From the NCBI RefSeq assembly GCF_016907695.1, contig NZ_JAFBCK010000001.1, forward strand, positions 1,240,001 through 1,304,000: 64,000 bases of DNA. Reading direction: 5' to 3'. The position numbers and the translations under genes are program-made. Below the pieces are notes generated by a model, which saw nothing but the letters and a program-made list of their open reading frames with translations, searched no databases and was not told the DNA's origin. Below are positions 59,709-64,000 of the stretch, one piece after another. The stretch is from Actinokineospora baliensis. Lineage in GTDB: Bacteria; Actinomycetota; Actinomycetes; Mycobacteriales; Pseudonocardiaceae. Within the stretch, counting starts at the first letter, position 1. Every line of letters starts with the position of its first letter.

Positions 59709-60301
59709 CCCTTACCTCCCTCGTCCCGCGCGGCCCAGGCCCCCAGAACCGCGTCCACGTCTTCACCGAGCCGGTCGGCCAACGTCCCGTGTGGCCGGAC
59801 CGACCAGTCGATCGATACCCCGTTGACCAGTGACAGCAGGACCCGCACGGCGACCTCGGCGCGGGGCGCGCCAGGCAACTGCCCGGCCGCGCGGTCGAAC
59901 GCGCGGGCCAGTTCGGCGCGGATCACCTCGAAGTGCGTGGCGAGTTTGCCGCGCAGCACCGGGTCGATCAGGTCGTGGCCGAGTTGACCGAGGTGGTTGG
60001 CCGCGGTGCTCGCGTCGCCGAGCGACAGGAACGTGCCGACGGCGGCTGCCCGCAGGGCGGCGACCGGGTCGGCGTGCGCCTCGGCCACCGTCCGCATGGT
60101 GACGGCCACCTCGGCGGTCGCGTTGTCGAAGACCGCCCGCACCAGCCGGTCCTTGGAGCCGAACCGGGTGGCCACCGTGCCCACTGAGACCTGGGCCTCC
60201 TCGGCCACCTGGGCCAGGGTGAACCCCGGCCCGACCCGGCCGATGACCCGGTGCGCGGCGTCGAGGACCCGCTGGTCGGAGATGGTCTTGGGCCGGGCCA
60301 C
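59705..60301 (-). CDS. TetR-family regulator of the SDR operon
   Basis: GTG 60301 gives VARPKTISDQRVLDAAHRVIGRVG, the usual start of this subgroup. An ATG at 60340 would place an obvious operator inside the coding region and is rejected. The HTH is FTLAQVAEEAQVSVGTVATRFGSKDRLVRAVF. The 198-residue protein ends GAWAARDEGGKG. A 26-bp palindrome abuts the start codon, so the protein very likely represses itself and the coupled SDR gene. Confidence 0.9.
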   Translation of the reverse strand: MARPKTISDQRVLDAAHRVIGRVGPGFTLAQVAEEAQVSVGTVATRFGSKDRLVRAVFDNATAEVAVTMRTVAEAHADPVAALRAAAVGTFLSLGDASTAANHLGQLGHDLIDPVLRGKLATHFEVIRAELARAFDRAAGQLPGAPRAEVAVRVLLSLVNGVSIDWSVRPHGTLADRLGEDVDAVLGAWAARDEGGKG

Positions 60302-60303
60302 CC

Positions 60304-60329
60304 GGTTATTGAACCACGGTTCATTAACC
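60304..60329. promoter_or_regulatory. Putative autoregulatory TetR operator
   Basis: GGTTATTGAACC (60304-60315) and GGTTCATTAACC (60318-60329) form an imperfect 26-bp palindrome directly in front of the preferred TetR start at 60301. The near absence of a ribosome binding site suggests a leaderless transcript starting in this element. Confidence 0.72.
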
Positions 60330-60550
60330 CTGTCACCCATCCGGACCGGGCAGGCGGATCAGGGTCCACTCAGGGTCGTCACCGATATCGGCGCTCTCAG
60401 GATCACGAGAGGCTACGCCTGTGAGTTGACCCGGTGGGGGGACCACAGGACGACGCGGGAACAGGGTCGCGACGGCCACTCTTAGGGCAAGACGCGGGGG
60501 ACGCGCTGCGGGGGCAGGGCGCACACAGCATTCGCTAGAAGGAGAACACC

Positions 60551-61495
60551 ATGATCGAGGCAGTCGGCCTCACCAAGAGTTACGGCAAGACGCTCGCCGT
60601 CGACAACCTGTCGTTCTCGGTCCCGACCGGGCGGGTCACCGGCTTCCTCGGTCCCAACGGCGCGGGCAAGTCGACCACGATGCGGATGATCCTCGGCCTG
60701 GACGCCCCGACCGGGGGTTCGGCGCTCATCGACGGCAAGCGCTACCGCGACCTGCACCAGCCGCTGCGCACCGTCGGCGCCCTGCTGGACGCGAAGTGGG
60801 TGCACCCCAACCGGTCCGCCCGCGCGCACCTGCAGTGGCTGGCCCGGTCGAACCAGTTGCCCGCCAAGCGGGTGGACGAGGTCCTGGAGCTCGTGGGCCT
60901 CACCGCCGTCGCGGGCAAGCGCGCTGGCGGGTTCTCCTTGGGCATGTCCCAGCGGCTCGGCATCGCCGCCGCGCTGCTGGGCGACCCGCAGGTGCTGCTG
61001 TTCGACGAACCGGTCAACGGCCTGGACCCCGAGGGCATCCTCTGGATCCGCAAGTTCATGCACCGGCTCGCCGAGGAGGGCCGCACGGTCTTCGTCTCCA
61101 GCCACCTGCTCTCGGAGATGGCGCTCACCGCGCAGGAACTGGTGGTGATCGGCCGCGGCAAGCTGATCTCGCAGAGCTCCACAGAGGACTTCGTCGCGCA
61201 GGCGACCGAGAACACCGTGCGGGTGCGCGGTCCGCAGCTCGGCGCGCTGCGCTCGGCGCTGGGCAAGGCGGGGGTGTCCATCCGGGACGAGGGCGAGAGC
61301 CTGGTCGTGTCCGGGATGGACTGCGCCGACATCGGTGAGCTGGCCGCGCGGACGCAGACCGTGCTGCACGAGCTCAGCCCGCAGCGCGGTTCGCTCGAAG
61401 AGGCGTTCATGCAGCTGACCGGCGATTCCGTCGAGTACCACACCGAGATCGCCGACGGTCCCACCCCGGCGACCCTCGTGCCCGCGGGGAAGTGA
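60551..61495 (+). CDS. ABC-2-type exporter ATPase, copy 1
   Basis: The 314-residue ATPase (DrrA/CcmA-like) has Walker A GPNGAGKST, signature FSLGMSQRLGIAAALL (a degenerate LSGGQ), Walker B VLLFDEPVNGLDPEG and switch SSHLL. A C-terminal extension of about 100 residues is typical of multidrug or peptide exporters. GAAGGAG precedes ATG 60551. Two permease genes follow directly, and a close copy of this gene lies at 63142. Confidence 0.94.
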   Translation: MIEAVGLTKSYGKTLAVDNLSFSVPTGRVTGFLGPNGAGKSTTMRMILGLDAPTGGSALIDGKRYRDLHQPLRTVGALLDAKWVHPNRSARAHLQWLARSNQLPAKRVDEVLELVGLTAVAGKRAGGFSLGMSQRLGIAAALLGDPQVLLFDEPVNGLDPEGILWIRKFMHRLAEEGRTVFVSSHLLSEMALTAQELVVIGRGKLISQSSTEDFVAQATENTVRVRGPQLGALRSALGKAGVSIRDEGESLVVSGMDCADIGELAARTQTVLHELSPQRGSLEEAFMQLTGDSVEYHTEIADGPTPATLVPAGK

Positions 61496-61499
61496 CGAC

Positions 61500-62267
61500 A
61501 TGACCCTGCTCGCTGTCGAACGGATCAAGCTGTTCACCACCCGCTCGCCGTGGTGGTGCACCCTCATCGCCCTGGTGCTGACCATCGGCTTCGGCGCGCT
61601 GATGGCGGGCACCTCCGAGGACAACATCGCGCCGCTGACCATCGCCGCCACCCAGTTCGGCTACACCTTCGGGCTGGTCGTGGTGATGGTGATGGCCGCG
61701 CTGGCGATCACCACCGAGTACCGCTTCTCCACCATCCGGGCCACCTTCCTCGCCGTGCCCAACCGGCCGTCCGCGCTGGTGGCCAAGGCGACCGTGGTCG
61801 CCGTGCTGGCCGTGGTCATCGGTGAGATCGCCGCGTTCGGCTCGTGGGGGATCGCGGGCCTGATCAAGCCGGACGTCGACCTGGCGATCAACACCGCTTA
61901 CGAGTGGCGCGCGGTCGCGGGCGTAGGCCTGGTCTACGGCATCTCCGCGGTCGTCGCGGTCGCCGTCGGCGTGCTGCTGCGGCACTCCGCGGGCGCCATC
62001 GCGGTGCTGCTGATCTGGAACCAGCTGGTCGAGCCGCTGGTGCAGCTCATCCCCAAGGTCGGCGACGACATCCACAAGTGGATGCCGTTCAACGTGGCCA
62101 ACAAGCTGATCACCGGCAACCCGGACCCGACCGCCCGCGACATCATGCAGGGCCCGCCGCCCTCGGACGCGGTGCTCGGCCCGTGGCCCGCGCTGGCCGC
62201 TTTCGCCGCCTTCGCCGTGGTGCTCTTCGGCATCGCGCTGGTGGTCGCCAACCGGAGGGACGCCTGA
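61500..62267 (+). CDS. ABC-2-type exporter permease, copy 1
   Basis: The 255-residue membrane protein has about six helices. It begins MTLLAVERIKLFTTRSPWWC, a cytoplasmic helix typical of the family, and contains AALAITTEYRFSTIRATFLAVPNRPSALVAKATVV, the conserved loop that contacts the ATPase. It starts 4 bp after the ATPase stop. The next permease is a clear duplicate and overlaps its stop. Confidence 0.92.
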   Translation: MTLLAVERIKLFTTRSPWWCTLIALVLTIGFGALMAGTSEDNIAPLTIAATQFGYTFGLVVVMVMAALAITTEYRFSTIRATFLAVPNRPSALVAKATVVAVLAVVIGEIAAFGSWGIAGLIKPDVDLAINTAYEWRAVAGVGLVYGISAVVAVAVGVLLRHSAGAIAVLLIWNQLVEPLVQLIPKVGDDIHKWMPFNVANKLITGNPDPTARDIMQGPPPSDAVLGPWPALAAFAAFAVVLFGIALVVANRRDA

Positions 62268-62995
62268 TGACCACCCTGCTCGCGACCGAGCGGATCAAGC
62301 TGTTCACCACCCGCTCCCCTTGGTGGTCCGCGGTGCTGGCGCTCGGCCTCACCATGGGCTTCGCCGGGCTGGTCGCGCTCAACCACAGCGGCGGGCCGCT
62401 GAGCGTGGAGCACAGCCAGTTCGGCATGCAGTTCGGCCTGATGGTCATCACCGTGATGGCGGCGCTGGCGATCACCACCGAGTACCGCTTCGCCACCATC
62501 CGGGCCACGTTCCAGGCGGTGCCCAACCGCACCGCCGCGCTGCTGGCCAAGACCACCGTCGTCGCCGCGCTGGCCGCGCTGCTCGGCGAGGTGGCCGCGT
62601 TCGGTTCCTGGGCCACCGTCAAGGTCATCGACGGCGGCGGGCCGGAGCTGTCGATCACGACCGGCGCCGACTGGCGGATGGTCGCCGGGGTCGGCCTGGT
62701 GTTCGCCATCACCGCGGTCATCGCGATCGCGGTCGGCACGCTGGTCCACCAGTCGGCTGGCGCGATCTCGATCCTGCTGATCTGGCCGCTGCTGGTGGAG
62801 AACCTGGTGCAGCTGATCCCGCGGGTCGGCGACGACATCCACGACTGGATGCCGTTCACCGTGGCGAACCGGTTCCTCAACGGCCCCGGTCCGGACGCGC
62901 CGCTGAGCGCGTGGGGCTCGCTGATCTACTTCGCGGCCGTTGGCGGCGTGCTGCTGCTGATCGCCATCGCCGCAGCGAACAAGCGCGACGCCTAA
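62267..62995 (+). CDS. ABC-2-type exporter permease, copy 2
   Basis: The 242-residue paralogue of the preceding permease starts MTTLLATERIKLFTTRSPWWSAVLALG. ITTEYRFATIRATFQAVPNRTAALLAKTTVV and VGDDIHDWMPFTVANRF match the first copy almost word for word. It overlaps that gene (TGATG). The two may form a heterodimeric pore, or each may pair with one of the two ATPases. Confidence 0.92.
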   Translation: MTTLLATERIKLFTTRSPWWSAVLALGLTMGFAGLVALNHSGGPLSVEHSQFGMQFGLMVITVMAALAITTEYRFATIRATFQAVPNRTAALLAKTTVVAALAALLGEVAAFGSWATVKVIDGGGPELSITTGADWRMVAGVGLVFAITAVIAIAVGTLVHQSAGAISILLIWPLLVENLVQLIPRVGDDIHDWMPFTVANRFLNGPGPDAPLSAWGSLIYFAAVGGVLLLIAIAAANKRDA

Positions 62996-63056
62996 CGCGA
63001 ACCGCTGACATAGAGGTCCGCCGGTCATTCGGGGAGCGGCGGACACATCGGGGAAC

Positions 63057-63096
63057 GGGAGCCCTGGTCACCTTGGGGAAGGTGGCCAGGGCTCCC
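63057..63096 (+). terminator. Hairpin between the permease and second ATPase
   Basis: GGGAGCCCTGGTCACCTT at 63057-63074 pairs with 63079-63096 (one mismatch) around GGGG. No T-tract follows. It probably ends or weakens the first exporter transcript 60 bp after the permease stop. Confidence 0.7.
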
Positions 63097-63141
63097 GCAC
63101 GTGGTCTGCGCGCGCGGGGGATTGGTGCCAAGATCGGCCCC

Positions 63142-64000
63142 ATGATCGAGGCGACCGGGCTGACGAAGCACTACGGCCGCACCGTCGCGGTCGACAACCT
63201 GTCCTTCACCGTCAGCGAGGGTCGGGTGGCCGGCTTCCTCGGCCCGAACGGCGCAGGCAAGTCGACGACGATGCGGATGATCCTCGGCTTGGACAAACCG
63301 ACCGCCGGTGACGTGCGCATCGACGGGCAGCACTACTACGACCTGCACCAGCCGCTGCGCACCGTCGGCGCCCTGCTGGACGCGAAGTGGGTGCACCCCA
63401 ACCGATCCGCGCGTGCGCACCTGCGGTGGATGGCCGCGGCGACGAAGCTGCCGCGCTCCCGCGTCGACCACGTGCTGGAGCTGGTCGGGCTCGGCGCGGT
63501 CGCCAACAAGAACGCGGGCGGCTTCTCCCTCGGCATGTCCCAGCGCCTGGGCATCGCCGCCGCGCTGCTCGGCGACCCGCGGGTGCTGCTGTTCGACGAA
63601 CCGGTCAACGGGCTCGACCCCGAGGGCATCCTCTGGATCCGCAAGTTCATGCACCAACTGGCCGACGAGGGCCGCACCGTCTTCGTCTCCAGCCACCTGC
63701 TCTCGGAGATGGCGCAGACCGCGCAGGACCTCGTGGTGATCGGCCGGGGCAAGCTGATCTACCAGGGCACCGTCGACGAGTTCATCGCCAACGCCACCGA
63801 GAGCACCGTGCTGGTGCGCAGCCCGACGCTGGAGAAGCTGGGTGAGCACCTGCTCGCCGCTGGCGCGGGGATCAGCGACGACGGTGACGCGCTGCGGGTG
63901 TCCGGGATGGACAGTGCGACGATCGGCGAACTGGCCGCGGCCCGCCAGATCACCCTGCACGAGCTGAGCCCGCAGGTCGGCTCGCTCGAGCAGGCGTTCA
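63142..64000 (+). CDS. ABC-2-type exporter ATPase, copy 2 (C-terminus outside window)
   Basis: ATG 63142 opens MIEATGLTKHYGRTVAVDNLSF. The first 286 residues visible are a close paralogue of the ATPase at 60551, with identical segments such as LHQPLRTVGALLDAKWVHPNRSARAHL and LLFDEPVNGLDPEGILWIRKFMH. The frame is open at the right edge and should end shortly after. It presumably heads a second exporter cassette continuing beyond the window. Confidence 0.92.
   Translation, partial: MIEATGLTKHYGRTVAVDNLSFTVSEGRVAGFLGPNGAGKSTTMRMILGLDKPTAGDVRIDGQHYYDLHQPLRTVGALLDAKWVHPNRSARAHLRWMAAATKLPRSRVDHVLELVGLGAVANKNAGGFSLGMSQRLGIAAALLGDPRVLLFDEPVNGLDPEGILWIRKFMHQLADEGRTVFVSSHLLSEMAQTAQDLVVIGRGKLIYQGTVDEFIANATESTVLVRSPTLEKLGEHLLAAGAGISDDGDALRVSGMDSATIGELAAARQITLHELSPQVGSLEQAF

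Noticed and set aside
59705..60340. TetR start at ATG 60340
   Set aside because: It would put the palindromic operator inside the coding sequence and add 13 residues atypical for the subgroup, whose members start near ARPKTISD.

Overview
The window is high-GC actinobacterial DNA with frequent GTG/TTG starts, TTGTCCACA-type DnaA boxes, EspC/WXG100-like secretion substrates, a GTP-dependent PEPCK and a mycobacterial-style htdX-fabG4-fadA2 cluster. Together these suggest a member of the Pseudonocardiaceae (Actinokineospora/Saccharothrix-like). The genus is inferred, not shown.

Positions 1 to about 16,200 are the right part of an integrated siphovirus, almost entirely on the minus strand. Read leftwards it holds a large serine integrase, small unknown genes, an HNH nuclease, a three-gene block that looks like a 7-deazaguanine DNA-modification cassette (PP-loop PAPS-reductase-like enzyme, YhhQ-type queuosine-precursor transporter, small DpdA-like DNA-guanine transglycosylase), terminase small and large subunits, portal, a fused protease-capsid protein, connector, tail terminator, tail tube, a tail assembly chaperone with a probable -1 frameshift, and the tape measure protein, which runs off the left edge. 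The right prophage end is marked by the broken 5' part of a host thioredoxin/NHL-type gene, cut at its Cys-Cys redox motif. That gene is therefore the inferred attachment site.

Positions 16,400 to 31,500 are host accessory DNA. They contain an HTH/PIN toxin-antitoxin-like pair, a protein made of two tandem copies of one domain, a methyltransferase, a beta-helix membrane protein and a polar amino acid ABC importer. A tightly coupled block then carries an ADP-ribosylglycohydrolase, a YbaB-like protein, an EspC-like protein, a type VII polymorphic toxin with its probable immunity protein, a second stand-alone copy of the same toxin domain with a second immunity-like protein, and endonuclease V. 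An M20 peptidase follows.

Positions 31,900 to 43,600 are metabolic. They carry a 2-oxoacid dehydrogenase E1alpha-E1beta-E2 operon, an ECF42-type sigma factor with its DGPF/YCII partner, and a TetR regulator divergent from an SCP2-like protein, next to a fatty-acid cluster (MaoC dehydratase, FabG4, FadA2/FadI). Three matching 16-bp palindromes tie the regulator to this cluster and to a distant small membrane-protein gene.

Positions 43,600 to 64,000 hold small conserved proteins, a monocarboxylate symporter with its DUF3311 partner, a dense DnaA-box cluster, PEPCK, and a membrane-remodelling locus (acidic DxDxDG-repeat protein, two dynamin-like GTPases, GrpE-like protein, small sigma factor). 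After these come a NarL-type two-component system, a duplicated intergenic repeat, an autoregulated TetR/SDR pair, and a duplicated ABC-2 exporter whose second ATPase is cut by the window edge.
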